NCBI RefSeq assembly: GCF_023555495.1
Contig: NZ_JALCZO010000001.1
Coordinates: 496,001 to 560,000, forward strand
Reading direction: 5' to 3'
Source of the DNA: Polaribacter sp. Z022
Lineage (GTDB): Bacteria; Bacteroidota; Bacteroidia; Flavobacteriales; Flavobacteriaceae
DNA length: 64,000 nt
A model generated the notes under the pieces. That model saw nothing but the letters and a program-made list of their open reading frames with translations, had not been told where the DNA came from and did not search any database. Position numbers and translations under genes: made by a program. Below, in pieces: positions 8,051 through 16,688 of this stretch. Within the stretch, counting starts at the first letter, position 1. Every line of letters starts with the position of its first letter.

Positions 8051-9316
8051 ATGCTTAAAAAAGCACCTTTATTTTTGTTGTTAATTGTATTTTTTATCGG
8101 TTGTAAAGCTACTAAAATAACTAGAAATATTGATAAAAGTCTATCCAGTTCATTTTTCGAAAATCAGTTTACGGGTATTTATATTTATGATGTTAATGAA
8201 GATAAAGTGTTATACAATTATCAAGGAGAAAAATATTTTACACCTGCAAGTAATACCAAAATATTTACACTTTTTACAGGATTAGAAATGTTGCCAGATT
8301 CTATTCCTGCTTTTAAATATGCTATCAATAAAGATACAATCACAATTCAAGGAACTGGAGATCCAACATTATTTCATCCGTATTTTAAAGATAGTACAGC
8401 TTTAAAAATGATGCAAAAATTTAAAAAAGTACATTTAATTACGGATAATATTTCTGACAAAAGATATGGTGCTGGTTGGGCTTGGGAAGATTTTGATAGT
8501 TATTTTAGTGCAGAAAAAAATGCTTTTCCTGTTTACGGAAATGTGGTAACAGTTAGCAATCAAGATTCTTTAAAAGTATTTCCAAATTATTTCAAAAAAC
8601 GATTAAAAATTACCGAAAAAGGGTATGGTAGAAAAGAGTATACAAACTCTTTTTATTATGGTAAAAATAGAACTAGAGAAACAGAAATACCTATGATTAT
8701 GAGCGATTCTTTGCTCTTAAATCTTTTTAATGATATTATTCCAAATAAAGTATCCATTATAAAATCATCAACAATAAAACCAACATCAATTGCTTATAGT
8801 ATAAAAAGCGATTCTTTGTTTAAAAGAATGATGATAGTGAGTGATAATTTTTTAGCAGAACAAATTTTAATTTTAGCATCTTCAACTTTATCAGATACTT
8901 TAAATTCATCAAAAGTTAGAAAGCATATTTTAGAAAATCAGTTAAAAGATTTACAACAAAAACCAAGATGGGTAGATGGTTCTGGGTTGAGTAGATACAA
9001 CTTATTTTCTCCTATTTCTTTTGTAGATGTTTTATCTAAAATGTACAAAAAATACCCTCAAGAAAAATTGTTTCAATATTTTCCTGTTGGCGGAAAATCG
9101 GGCACACTAAAAAAATGGTATGCAGGCAATCTAAAACCCTATATTTATGCAAAATCGGGCACTTTAGGCAATAATTACAACCTAAGTGGATACTTAGTTA
9201 CCAATTCTGGAAAAGTCTTAATCTTCAGTTATATGAATAACCATTATTTGCATTCTAACAATGCTATTAAAGAAAAAATGCAAACTACTTTTAAGTGGTT
9301 AAGAGATACTTATTAG
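8051..9316 (+). CDS. dacB: D-alanyl-D-alanine carboxypeptidase/endopeptidase, PBP4 (S13) family lipoprotein
   Basis: A 421-residue peptidase S13 protein. The N-terminus has a lipobox ending at Cys18 (FFIGC). The serine-peptidase motifs are present in order: S-x-x-K at residues 67-70 (SNTK), SDN in VSDNFLAEQ, and KSGT in VGGKSGTLKKWYAG. A second KSGT copy follows about 20 residues later. It is shorter than E. coli DacB because the large inserted domain is reduced. Its expected role is peptidoglycan D,D-carboxypeptidase/endopeptidase activity at the periplasmic face. The first copy of the 67-bp repeat follows the stop. Confidence 0.9.
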   Translation: MLKKAPLFLLLIVFFIGCKATKITRNIDKSLSSSFFENQFTGIYIYDVNEDKVLYNYQGEKYFTPASNTKIFTLFTGLEMLPDSIPAFKYAINKDTITIQGTGDPTLFHPYFKDSTALKMMQKFKKVHLITDNISDKRYGAGWAWEDFDSYFSAEKNAFPVYGNVVTVSNQDSLKVFPNYFKKRLKITEKGYGRKEYTNSFYYGKNRTRETEIPMIMSDSLLLNLFNDIIPNKVSIIKSSTIKPTSIAYSIKSDSLFKRMMIVSDNFLAEQILILASSTLSDTLNSSKVRKHILENQLKDLQQKPRWVDGSGLSRYNLFSPISFVDVLSKMYKKYPQEKLFQYFPVGGKSGTLKKWYAGNLKPYIYAKSGTLGNNYNLSGYLVTNSGKVLIFSYMNNHYLHSNNAIKEKMQTTFKWLRDTY

Positions 9317-9326
9317 TTTTTTAAAT

Positions 9327-9393
9327 TTTCCATTTTAGATTAACGGAAAACCGTGAGATAAAAATTTCACTGTTTTCAGGGATTGACCAGTGT
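9327..9393 (+). repeat. 67-bp direct repeat, copy 1
   Basis: The sequence matches 10452-10518 at 64 of 67 positions, counted by eye. It contains small self-complementary blocks: CGG/CCG, GTGA/TCAC and CTGttttCAG. It lies in the dacB downstream gap. Confidence 0.92.
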
Positions 9394-9539
9394 ATTTTTA
9401 TAATGTAATTTTATTTCGTAAAAAATTGCTAAATCTATATATAAAGTTAAAACTTTTATAACCCTTTATAATTATGGGATACAAGAAGTGTTTGTTGATA
9501 TATAGATGGTTGGCTGTAATAAAAAAATTGAACATAAAT

Positions 9540-10247
9540 ATGAAAAACAAGTTTCTAATTATCTTAATGCTATTTTCTGTAATGGTTGGCTTTTGTCAGA
9601 ACGAAACGATTACAAAAAATTTTACAAGGACTAAAACTGAGAAAATTGACTTCTCAAAAATTTATTATAAAAAAACAGGAAAAAAAATAGAAAAAAATGA
9701 ATTCATTAAATTGGTTAAAAATAACCCTAATCTTCAAATAGAAAACATTATTGGAATAGATGGCGAGATTAAAAAGTATTTAGTCTTTTTTGAAAAAGGA
9801 AAAAAAAGCATAAAAAACAAAAGAAACAAACCTATTACCAAAGGAGATTTATTTCCTAATTTCATTGCAAAAACAATTGAAAATGAAAAGATTCAACTAA
9901 AAGATCATAAAGGAAAAATTATAATTTTAAGATTTGAACTAGAGGCAAATACTTTTAGATTTAAAAAAGAAGAAATTAAACAAATTGATTTATTAATAAA
10001 TAAAATTGAAAAAAAGGAAGAAAAGATTAAATCAATAATATTCTTTGCTTCAAATGAATTAGATATTAAAGAAGGATTTGATTTACAAAATTCAAATTTT
10101 GAATTAATACCAAATAGTTTAAATTTTCACCAAAAATTTTCTATAACAAGATTTCCAACTACAATCATAATTGATAAAAACGGAAAATTAGTTGATTACT
10201 TTAAATATATGGAAGATATTAATTTAAATAAGTTAATTAAAGAATAA
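9540..10247 (+). CDS. exported thioredoxin-fold-like protein lacking the CxxC motif
   Basis: A 235-residue protein with a signal peptide of about 20 residues (start MKNKFLIILML, cleavage near GFCQ). The C-terminal half, from about residue 115, follows the TlpA/AhpC-type thioredoxin plan: GDLFPNFIAKTIENEKIQL, then a strand GKIIILRFEL, and finally the cis-proline loop FSITRFPTTIIIDKNGKLVDYF. The strand-helix position that normally carries W-C-x-x-C reads ELEANTFRF, so the redox cysteines are absent and disulfide exchange is unlikely. I chose 9540 over 9474 because 9540 starts a proper signal peptide and lies inside the cassette-like boundaries. The composition is very Lys/Ile-rich. Confidence 0.7.
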   Translation: MKNKFLIILMLFSVMVGFCQNETITKNFTRTKTEKIDFSKIYYKKTGKKIEKNEFIKLVKNNPNLQIENIIGIDGEIKKYLVFFEKGKKSIKNKRNKPITKGDLFPNFIAKTIENEKIQLKDHKGKIIILRFELEANTFRFKKEEIKQIDLLINKIEKKEEKIKSIIFFASNELDIKEGFDLQNSNFELIPNSLNFHQKFSITRFPTTIIIDKNGKLVDYFKYMEDINLNKLIKE

Positions 10248-10252
10248 ACTAC

Positions 10253-10385
10253 AGCCAACACCGTACAAAATTAATTGCTTACTTTTTGCCTACTTACGAA
10301 AATCCTATCGGATTTTCTTTGTCAGTAATTATTTAGTAAATTCATTGCTTAAAAACGCAACTAACCTTGTACAAACACGTTAAAA
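10253..10385 (+). repeat. attC-like imperfect palindrome
   Basis: Paired blocks from outside inward: AGCCAAC with GTT; GTACAA (10263-10268) with TTGTAC (10367-10372); TTAATTGC (10271-10278) with GCAACTAA (10357-10364, one mismatch); GAAAATCC (10298-10305) with GGATTTTC (10310-10317, perfect, 4-nt loop). Length and nested symmetry are those of long attC sites. It could alternatively be another type of flavobacterial palindromic repeat. Confidence 0.55.
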
Positions 10386-10451
10386 ATTAAACTTCACCAA
10401 TCTATCATACATACTACTACTACTACAAACAATAGATATGTTTAAACTTTA

Positions 10452-10518
10452 TTTCCATTTTAGATTAACGGAAAACCGTGAGAAAAAAAATTCACTGTTT
10501 TCAGGGATTGACAAGTGT
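10452..10518 (+). repeat. 67-bp direct repeat, copy 2
   Basis: Same orientation as copy 1 at 9327-9393, three mismatches. The two copies bracket the cassette-like insert, with 115 bp of other sequence on the left side and about 70 bp on the right. Confidence 0.92.
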
Positions 10519-10548
10519 TAATGTCTTAGTTATATTTACTGAAAAAAA

Positions 10549-10677
10549 ATGGAAGAAACATTAAATGATATGAGTGTTCCTATTATCTTGTGGCATTCTT
10601 TAGAAATAGTAATTTTACTGGCTATTTTATATTTTTTGTATAAGCTTTATAAATACGTTAATAAAAAGAATATTTAA
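10549..10677 (+). CDS. 42-residue single-pass membrane peptide
   Basis: A short open frame, MEETLNDMSVPIILWH at the start, then one hydrophobic helix (about residues 18-33) and a basic Tyr/Lys-rich end (YKLYKYVNKKNI). This is the pattern of a small inner-membrane protein with its C-terminus inside. It starts 30 bp after repeat copy 2 and ends 14 bp before the convergent SpoU gene. No family is recognised. Codon composition fits the neighbours, but coding status is unproven. Confidence 0.45.
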   Translation: MEETLNDMSVPIILWHSLEIVILLAILYFLYKLYKYVNKKNI

Positions 10678-10691
10678 GCTTATTTAAAGCA

Positions 10692-11147
10692 TTAAAAATG
10701 TAATTTAGCTTGTCTATCATACATTACAATACTACCAGCTACAGAAACATTTAAACTCAACTCAGATTTAAATTTTACCAAATGGTGCGATTTTTCTAAG
10801 GCAGTTTTAGACATTCCATGATCTTCTGCACCTAATAAATACACACAACGTTTAGGATGTGTAAAAGTTTCTAATTGTACCGCTTTTTCATCTAATTCTA
10901 CACCAACTAACATGGCTCCTTTGGGTAGATTTTTAAAGAAATCTTCAAAAGTTTCGTAATGAAAATAAGGCATTGCACCAATAGCTTTATGTGTATCACA
11001 AGCTTGTTTTGCATAACGATTGCCAATGGTAAAAATAAAACTAGCGCCCATATTTTGTGCAGACCTCCAAAGTACACCTAAGTTTTCTGGTGTTTTTCCA
11101 TTCTGAATTCCTATTCCAAAAAAACCTTGTTCTAAATTGTTTACCAT
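10692..11147 (-). CDS. SpoU/TrmH-family RNA 2'-O-methyltransferase (short form)
   Basis: A 151-residue SPOUT-fold enzyme consisting of the catalytic domain alone. Motif 1 is GKTPENLGVLWRSAQNMGA, with the N and R that position the 2'-OH. Motif 2 is CVYLLGAEDHGM and motif 3 is LNVSVAGSIVMYDRQ, which forms the knotted SAM site. The length fits TrmL-like enzymes acting on tRNA wobble positions, but the exact RNA target cannot be fixed. It is convergent to the 42-residue peptide gene. Confidence 0.88.
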   Translation of the reverse strand: MVNNLEQGFFGIGIQNGKTPENLGVLWRSAQNMGASFIFTIGNRYAKQACDTHKAIGAMPYFHYETFEDFFKNLPKGAMLVGVELDEKAVQLETFTHPKRCVYLLGAEDHGMSKTALEKSHHLVKFKSELSLNVSVAGSIVMYDRQAKLHF

Positions 11148-11170
11148 TATTATTTTCTTTTCACCCTAAT

Positions 11171-11302
11171 TTGTCATTTTTACCTTGTGGAGAAATCTCA
11201 CAAATAAAAGATTAATTGAGATTTCTCAATTTCGTAAATTTGTTTCACAAGCTACCTTCAATAAAAAATATTTTTTGATATCAGTAATGTTCGAAATGAC
11301 AA
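11171..11302. repeat. palindromic intergenic repeat (REP/MITE-like)
   Basis: The outer ends TTGTCATTTT and GAAATGACAA are inverted copies with one mismatch. Inside, GAGAAATCTCA (11190-11200) and TGAGATTTCTC (11217-11227) are perfect 11-bp inverted copies. The ends and the core resemble a palindromic repeat commonly scattered between flavobacterial genes. It fills the gap between the SpoU gene and mutS. Confidence 0.7.
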
Positions 11303-11306
11303 TGTA

Positions 11307-13916
11307 TTACTTTTTAATCAACATTCGCTTAATTTCATTCAACTTCATTAAGGCTTCAATAGGGGTTAACGTATCAATATTTGTGGCTAATATTTCTTCT
11401 TTAATGTTTTCTAATAAAGGATCGTCTAATTGAAAGAAACTCAATTGCATTTCTTCTTCCTGCGTTTGTTTTAAAACGTCTTTAACTTCTGTATTTTTAT
11501 TGTTTTTTTCTAGTTGAGCCAATATTTTATTAGCTCTATGTATTACCATATTTGGCATTCCTGCAAGTTTAGCAACATGAATTCCAAAACTATGATTAGA
11601 ACCTCCAGAAACCAATTTACGTAAGAAAATAATGGTATCTTCCAATTCTTTTACAGACACATTAAAGTTTTTAATGCGCTCAAAAGTGGTTGTCATTTCA
11701 TTCAATTCATGATAATGAGTTGCAAACAATGTTTTTGCTTTGGTTGGATGCTCATGCAAGAACTCAGAAATTGCCCAAGCAATAGAAATTCCATCGTAAG
11801 TAGAAGTTCCACGTCCAATTTCATCTAACAAAACTAAACTGCGTTCAGAAATATTATTTAAAATAGATGCAGTTTCATTCATTTCTACCATAAACGTAGA
11901 TTCTCCCATAGAAATATTATCACTAGCACCAACTCTGGTAAAAATCTTGTCTACAATACCAATTTTTGCATTTTGAGCAGGCACATAACTTCCCATTTGC
12001 GCTAATAAAACAATCAATGCAGTTTGTCTTAAAATGGCAGATTTACCAGACATATTGGGTCCTGTAATCATTATTATTTGTTGCTGATTTCTATTTAAAA
12101 CAACATCGTTTGCAATATAAGTTTGATCTATTGGTAGTTGTTTTTCTATAACAGGATGACGTCCGTTTTTAATGTCTAAATCTGTGCTTTCATCCATAAT
12201 TGGGCGCACATAATTGTTGTCAATTGCTAAAACAGAAAAAGACAATAAACAATCAATTTTTGCAATAATTTGCGCATTTTCTTGCACTTTTTGTACAAAA
12301 CCAATGATATATTGCAATAATTTAGAAAATATTTCTTGCTCTAATTTGGCAATTTTTTCTTCAGCTCCTAGAATTTTGGTTTCATATTCTTTAAGTTCTT
12401 CAGTAATGTATCTTTCTGCAGAAACCAAAGTTTGTTTTCTAATCCATTCTTCTGGCACTTTGTCTTTATGCGTATTTCTAACTTCTATATAATACCCAAA
12501 AACGTTGTTAAACGCAATTTTTAAACTTGTAATACCTGTTCTCTCAGTTTCACGAGCTAACATATTATCTAAATACTCTTTACCAGAGTTAGATATGGCT
12601 CTTAAATCGTCTAATTCTTGATGAACACCATTTGCAATAGCATTTCCTTTATTAATGTTTACAGGAGCATCATCAAATAAAGTTTCGGAAATTTTATCAA
12701 TTAAAACATCACAAGAATGCAATTGATTTCCTAATTCTTTTACAGTATTATTTTTACTTTTTTCAGCTTCATTTTTTATAGGTAAAATTGCTTTTAAAGA
12801 ATTTTTTAACAAAACAATTTCTCTAGGTGATGCTTTGCCTGTAGCAACTTTAGAGATTAATCTTTCTATATCAGAAATTTGTTTTAATTGGTAAGTTACT
12901 GTCTGAGAAAATTCATCAGAATCTATAAAAAACTTTACCATTTCATGACGGTTTTTAATCTCGTCAATATTTTTTAAAGGCAATGCCAACCAACGTTTTA
13001 ACAAACGTCCACCCATTGGTGAAATGGTTTTATCAATTACATCTAAAAGCGTTACTGCATTTACAGAATTAGGATTGTACAATTCTAAGTTTCTAACCGT
13101 AAAACGATCCATCCAAACATAATTGTCTTCTGCAATTCTGTTAATTCTTTGAATATGTTTTAATTGATTGTGTTGTGTTTCAGATAAATAATACAACACT
13201 GCACCAGCAGCAATAATTCCGTTTTTTACATCTTGAATTCCAAATCCTTTTAAGCTTTTTACCTCAAAATGATTGTGTAAAGTTTCGTTTGCATATTCTT
13301 TTTGAAAAACCCAATCATCTAAATAAAAAGTATAATATCTATTTTCAAAAAGTTCTAAAAATTGTTGCTTGTGTTGTTTTTGAACCAACACCTCACTAGG
13401 AGAAAAATTTTGCAACAATTTGTCTATGTATTCTGCATTTCCTTGTGCCACTAAATACTCTCCTGTAGACACATCTAAAAATGAAATTCCGAGTTGTTTT
13501 TTATCAAAATGAACCGCTGCTAAAAAGTTGTTTTTTTTAGTTTGTAAAACTTCATCATTTAAAGAAACTCCAGGAGTTACTAACTCTGTTACACCACGTT
13601 TTACAATGGTTTTGGTCATTTTAGGATCTTCTAATTGATCGCAAATGGCTACACGCATTCCTGCTTTAACCAACTTTGGCAAATAGGTATTTAAAGAATG
13701 ATGTGGAAAACCTGCCAAAGCAGTTTCAGAATCTGAACCAGCACCACGTTTTGTAAGTGTAATTCCTAAAATACCAGCTGCTTTTTTAGCATCTTCACCA
13801 AAGGTTTCATAAAAATCTCCAACTCTAAAAAGCAACATTGCATCAGGATATTTATTCTTGATAGCATTGTATTGTTTCATTAAAGGAGTTACCTTTTTAG
13901 CTTTTGATTTTGCCAA
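11307..13916 (-). CDS. mutS: DNA mismatch repair ATPase MutS
   Basis: MutS recognises base mismatches and small loops and recruits MutL. The 869-residue protein has the complete domain order. The N-terminal mismatch-binding domain carries the F-x-E motif in GDFYETFG (residues 31-38). Connector, lever and clamp domains follow, then the ABC-type ATPase with Walker [10 protein letters not shown], signature region STFMVEMNE, Walker [16 protein letters not shown] and the FATHYHEL switch. The C-terminal part ends in a helical dimer/tetramer segment. Length is normal. A palindromic repeat lies directly behind the stop. Confidence 0.98.
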   Translation of the reverse strand: MAKSKAKKVTPLMKQYNAIKNKYPDAMLLFRVGDFYETFGEDAKKAAGILGITLTKRGAGSDSETALAGFPHHSLNTYLPKLVKAGMRVAICDQLEDPKMTKTIVKRGVTELVTPGVSLNDEVLQTKKNNFLAAVHFDKKQLGISFLDVSTGEYLVAQGNAEYIDKLLQNFSPSEVLVQKQHKQQFLELFENRYYTFYLDDWVFQKEYANETLHNHFEVKSLKGFGIQDVKNGIIAAGAVLYYLSETQHNQLKHIQRINRIAEDNYVWMDRFTVRNLELYNPNSVNAVTLLDVIDKTISPMGGRLLKRWLALPLKNIDEIKNRHEMVKFFIDSDEFSQTVTYQLKQISDIERLISKVATGKASPREIVLLKNSLKAILPIKNEAEKSKNNTVKELGNQLHSCDVLIDKISETLFDDAPVNINKGNAIANGVHQELDDLRAISNSGKEYLDNMLARETERTGITSLKIAFNNVFGYYIEVRNTHKDKVPEEWIRKQTLVSAERYITEELKEYETKILGAEEKIAKLEQEIFSKLLQYIIGFVQKVQENAQIIAKIDCLLSFSVLAIDNNYVRPIMDESTDLDIKNGRHPVIEKQLPIDQTYIANDVVLNRNQQQIIMITGPNMSGKSAILRQTALIVLLAQMGSYVPAQNAKIGIVDKIFTRVGASDNISMGESTFMVEMNETASILNNISERSLVLLDEIGRGTSTYDGISIAWAISEFLHEHPTKAKTLFATHYHELNEMTTTFERIKNFNVSVKELEDTIIFLRKLVSGGSNHSFGIHVAKLAGMPNMVIHRANKILAQLEKNNKNTEVKDVLKQTQEEEMQLSFFQLDDPLLENIKEEILATNIDTLTPIEALMKLNEIKRMLIKK

Positions 13917-14004
13917 GTTTTTGGAAATTTTCAGTTAGTTTTGCGAAGATAAAAATTAGTAAGCAGTTATTAGTAGCAGTTTACAGTGAACTTATTCACA
14001 AGAT

Positions 14005-14538
14005 ATGAGAAAATTAAAGAATAACGAATTAGGTAGAATTTCGGTTGATGAATTTAAAACCGTTAAAAAAACACCTTTAATTGTAGTTTTAGACAATATT
14101 AGAAGTTTAAATAATATTGGTTCTGTTTTTAGAACTAGTGATGCTTTTTTGATAGAAAAAATATATTTATGTGGTATTTGTGCAACTCCGCCAAATAAAG
14201 AAATTCATAAAACAGCTTTAGGAGCAACAGAATCTGTTGCTTGGGAATATGTAGAAGATACTTTGATTTTAGTTGAAAAATTAAAAGCAGAAAACATTAA
14301 AGTTTTGGCTATTGAGCAAGCTGAAAATTCAACAAAACTCGATACTTTTTATCCTAAGAAAGATGAAAAATATGCCATTGTAATGGGTAATGAAGTAAAA
14401 GGTGTACAACAGGAAGTGGTTAATGCTTCTGATTTATGCATTGAAATTCCACAATTAGGCACAAAACATTCATTGAATATCTCTGTAACTACTGGTGTTG
14501 TTTTGTGGGATTTGTTTCAAAAAATGAACAAATTATAG
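14005..14538 (+). CDS. TrmH/SpoU-family RNA 2'-O-methyltransferase
   Basis: A 177-residue SPOUT methyltransferase, different from the one at 10692-11147. Motif 1 is IVVLDNIRSLNNIGSVFRTSDAF, motif 2 is YAIVMGNEVKGV and motif 3 is SLNISVTTGVVLWDLF. It has a short N-terminal extension but no separate L30e-like RNA-binding domain, so the target (tRNA Gm18 or rRNA) is open. It is transcribed divergently from mutS, with an 88-bp gap between the start codons. Confidence 0.9.
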   Translation: MRKLKNNELGRISVDEFKTVKKTPLIVVLDNIRSLNNIGSVFRTSDAFLIEKIYLCGICATPPNKEIHKTALGATESVAWEYVEDTLILVEKLKAENIKVLAIEQAENSTKLDTFYPKKDEKYAIVMGNEVKGVQQEVVNASDLCIEIPQLGTKHSLNISVTTGVVLWDLFQKMNKL

Positions 14539-14568
14539 TTTTTTTAAATCTAAAATTCTATTTTTAGA

Positions 14569-14694
14569 ATGTTAAACAAAAAAGCATTTAAAATGAATTT
14601 ACAAGAAGATTACCTAGAAGAGCTAGTGCTATCATTAAACCCAGGAGGTTCTGAAGAAGAAGATGAAGGAAATGATGAAATTGATAATTCCTAA
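14569..14694 (+). CDS. 41-residue acidic peptide with NPGG motif
   Basis: A short frame starting MLNKKAFKMNLQEDYLEE, followed by LVLSLNPGG and a strongly acidic tail (SEEEDEGNDEIDNS). A second possible start at 14593 would give 33 residues. The basic/amphipathic front, Gly-Gly and different tail have the layout of leader-type or signalling peptides, but no known precursor family is recognised. It sits between the TrmH gene and the histidine kinase operon, with a hairpin between it and the kinase start. Coding status is inferred from composition and codon use. Confidence 0.45.
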   Translation: MLNKKAFKMNLQEDYLEELVLSLNPGGSEEEDEGNDEIDNS

Positions 14695-14708
14695 ACTAAT
14701 TTAAAATT

Positions 14709-14733
14709 ATACCCTGAATTAAAATCAGGGTAT
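14709..14733 (+). terminator. hairpin directly before the histidine kinase start
   Basis: Perfect 9-bp stem ATACCCTGA/TCAGGGTAT with a 7-nt loop. There is no good U-run after it, and the kinase ATG lies 9 nt downstream. It may therefore be a weak terminator/attenuator or a structure at the translation start. Confidence 0.5.
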
Positions 14734-14741
14734 ATTACTTT

Positions 14742-16688
14742 ATGCATAATAAATATTTAATTCTTTTTTTATTTCTAAGTACTACAATATTTTCTCAAAA
14801 CACCAATTTTGATAAAACCGTAGACTCAATTACAGTTTTGTATAAAAACTACAAAAAAACGCTAAATCCTGAGATTTCTAAAATAGCTATTAATCTGGTT
14901 GATAAAACACAATCAGATAGTTTAATTTCTAAAACATATAAAAAATTTGGATTAAAAAGTTTTTTTAAGTCAGATAAAAAAACACTTATTTTAATTAAAG
15001 AAAATCTTAAAAAGTTATATAAAAAAAACAAAGACTCTTCTGTTTTAGCACAATTTTATTACATAAAAGGATTAGAATATAGACTTTTATACAAACCAGA
15101 TAGTGCATTTTATTACCTTAATCGTTCTAAAAATATTTCTATTGCATTAAAAGATTCTTTAAGTGTTGGTGAAAAATACTTTAGAATGGGAATAGTACAA
15201 TATAAAGTAAGAGATTATATAGGAACTGAAGCAACAGTTATAGAAGGATTAAAATATGTTGAGCCATTAAATGAAATTTATTTTACAGTATTTTTATATA
15301 AAAAATTAGGAAATGTTTTAATGATTACTGATAGACAAAATGAAGCTAGAGAGGTTTTTAAAAAAGCTTATTCTTTTGTAAAGAACAATAATAATAACTT
15401 TGACCTTGCAAAATTGTATGCTTCATTAGGAAAAACATATGAAAGTGAGGGAAACAATCTTAAAGCAAGTGAGTATTATTATAAATCATTACAGGTAGAC
15501 AGTTTAGCTATTAAAATTCCTCATAGCTATGATTTAGCTTTAGAAGGATATTCTTACAATAACTTTAAGTTGGGCAATAAAGAACTTGCATTAAAAGGAT
15601 ATTTAGAAGTTTTAAAATCTCGAATAAAAAGGAAAGATGTAAATAACTACGTTTTTTCTTATTCTTTATTAGGAGAACTTTATGCTTCAACAAATCAAAT
15701 AAAAAAAGCAATTTATCATACAAAAGAAGGGCTTAGAATTGCAAAAAAAATAAATCATAGTGAGCGTATTTTAGAAAATTTATTTTTACTTTCTAGGTTG
15801 GTAAAAGGAGAAAAAGGAAGACTATATTTAGAAGAACATTTTAAATTAAATGATAGTCTTTTTAAAAGAGAAAGATCTATTAAAAATCAATTTGCAAAAA
15901 TTAGATTTGAAACAGAAAAAAAAGACAAAGAAAATAAAGAATTAAAAATAGATAATGACAGAAAACAATTACAGCTAGAAAGCGAAAAGCAACAAAAAAC
16001 AATTGGTTGGTTAATTGCTGGTGCAGGTATTATGTTTATTGGTCTTGGTACAACAGTTGTTTTAAATAGAAGAAAAAAACTGCTTTTTGAAAGCAAACTT
16101 TTACAAATAGAAGCTAGAGAAAAAGAACGCCAACAAATAGCAAAATCATTGCATGATGAAGTTGCAGGCGACATAAGAATATTGCATAAAAAATTAGAAA
16201 AAAATAAATTAGTAGAAGAGTCTAAAGAATTAGATAGAGTTAAAGAAAATGTTAGAAGTTTATCACATCAATTAAGTAGTGTTTCTTTTGATGAGGTGTC
16301 TTTTAAAAACCAAATTGTAAATTTAGTTTCAGATTATTTTGAAGCAGATTTTAGAATTAAAATTAAAGATATTAATACAGTTAAATGGCAAGATGTTAAT
16401 AATTTAATTAAAAGAACATTATTTTTATCTATTAGAGAAGCTTTGCAAAATATTGATAAATATGCAGAATCTTCAAACGTAATTATAAGCTTTAAAGAGT
16501 CTAAAAAGTCATTGTTTTTAACCATAAATGATAATGGAAAAGGATTTGATACTTCTTCTAAAAAGAAAGGTATTGGCTTAAAAAACATGAAAGAAAGAAT
16601 AGAAGAAATTAATGGTGTTTTTTCTGTGGATAGTTTAAAAGAAAAAGGAACAACTATAAATATTGAAATCCCTAAAAATGGAAACTAA
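14742..16688 (+). CDS. TPR-containing sensor histidine kinase
   Basis: A 648-residue kinase with a signal peptide (residues 1-19), an extracytoplasmic region of about residues 90-370 made of tetratricopeptide repeats (NYFRMGIVQYKVRDY-type units, LASLGKTYESEGNNLKASEYYYKSL), a coiled coil and one membrane helix (about 421-441). The HisKA_3 dimerisation helix contains the phospho-acceptor His in KSLHDEVAGD. The GHKL ATPase shows REALQNIDKYAESS, NDNGKGFD and GIGLKNMKERI. This NarX/DegS-type kinase overlaps the response regulator gene behind it. The signal sensed through the TPRs is unknown. Confidence 0.92.
   Translation: MHNKYLILFLFLSTTIFSQNTNFDKTVDSITVLYKNYKKTLNPEISKIAINLVDKTQSDSLISKTYKKFGLKSFFKSDKKTLILIKENLKKLYKKNKDSSVLAQFYYIKGLEYRLLYKPDSAFYYLNRSKNISIALKDSLSVGEKYFRMGIVQYKVRDYIGTEATVIEGLKYVEPLNEIYFTVFLYKKLGNVLMITDRQNEAREVFKKAYSFVKNNNNNFDLAKLYASLGKTYESEGNNLKASEYYYKSLQVDSLAIKIPHSYDLALEGYSYNNFKLGNKELALKGYLEVLKSRIKRKDVNNYVFSYSLLGELYASTNQIKKAIYHTKEGLRIAKKINHSERILENLFLLSRLVKGEKGRLYLEEHFKLNDSLFKRERSIKNQFAKIRFETEKKDKENKELKIDNDRKQLQLESEKQQKTIGWLIAGAGIMFIGLGTTVVLNRRKKLLFESKLLQIEAREKERQQIAKSLHDEVAGDIRILHKKLEKNKLVEESKELDRVKENVRSLSHQLSSVSFDEVSFKNQIVNLVSDYFEADFRIKIKDINTVKWQDVNNLIKRTLFLSIREALQNIDKYAESSNVIISFKESKKSLFLTINDNGKGFDTSSKKKGIGLKNMKERIEEINGVFSVDSLKEKGTTINIEIPKNGN

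Larger units (their letters stand above)
9509..10385 (+). mobile_element. integron-type gene cassette without integrase (SALIN-like)
   Basis: The left edge has GTTGGCT (9509-9515) and the right end, just after the gene stop, has the exact complement AGCCAAC (10253-10259), followed by a 120-130 bp imperfect palindrome ending in GTT (10379-10381). This is how a cassette looks when G^TT is the crossover: R' at the left, R''...R' at the right. One small gene fills it, with its start about 25 bp behind the left edge. No integrase is in the window, so it would be a single attC site lacking an integrase. The assignment rests on architecture only. Confidence 0.55.

Noticed and set aside
11185..11433. 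An 82-residue + strand frame running from the palindromic repeat into mutS.
   Set aside because: It lies antisense to the end of mutS and starts inside a repeat; composition is that of a reverse-frame shadow.
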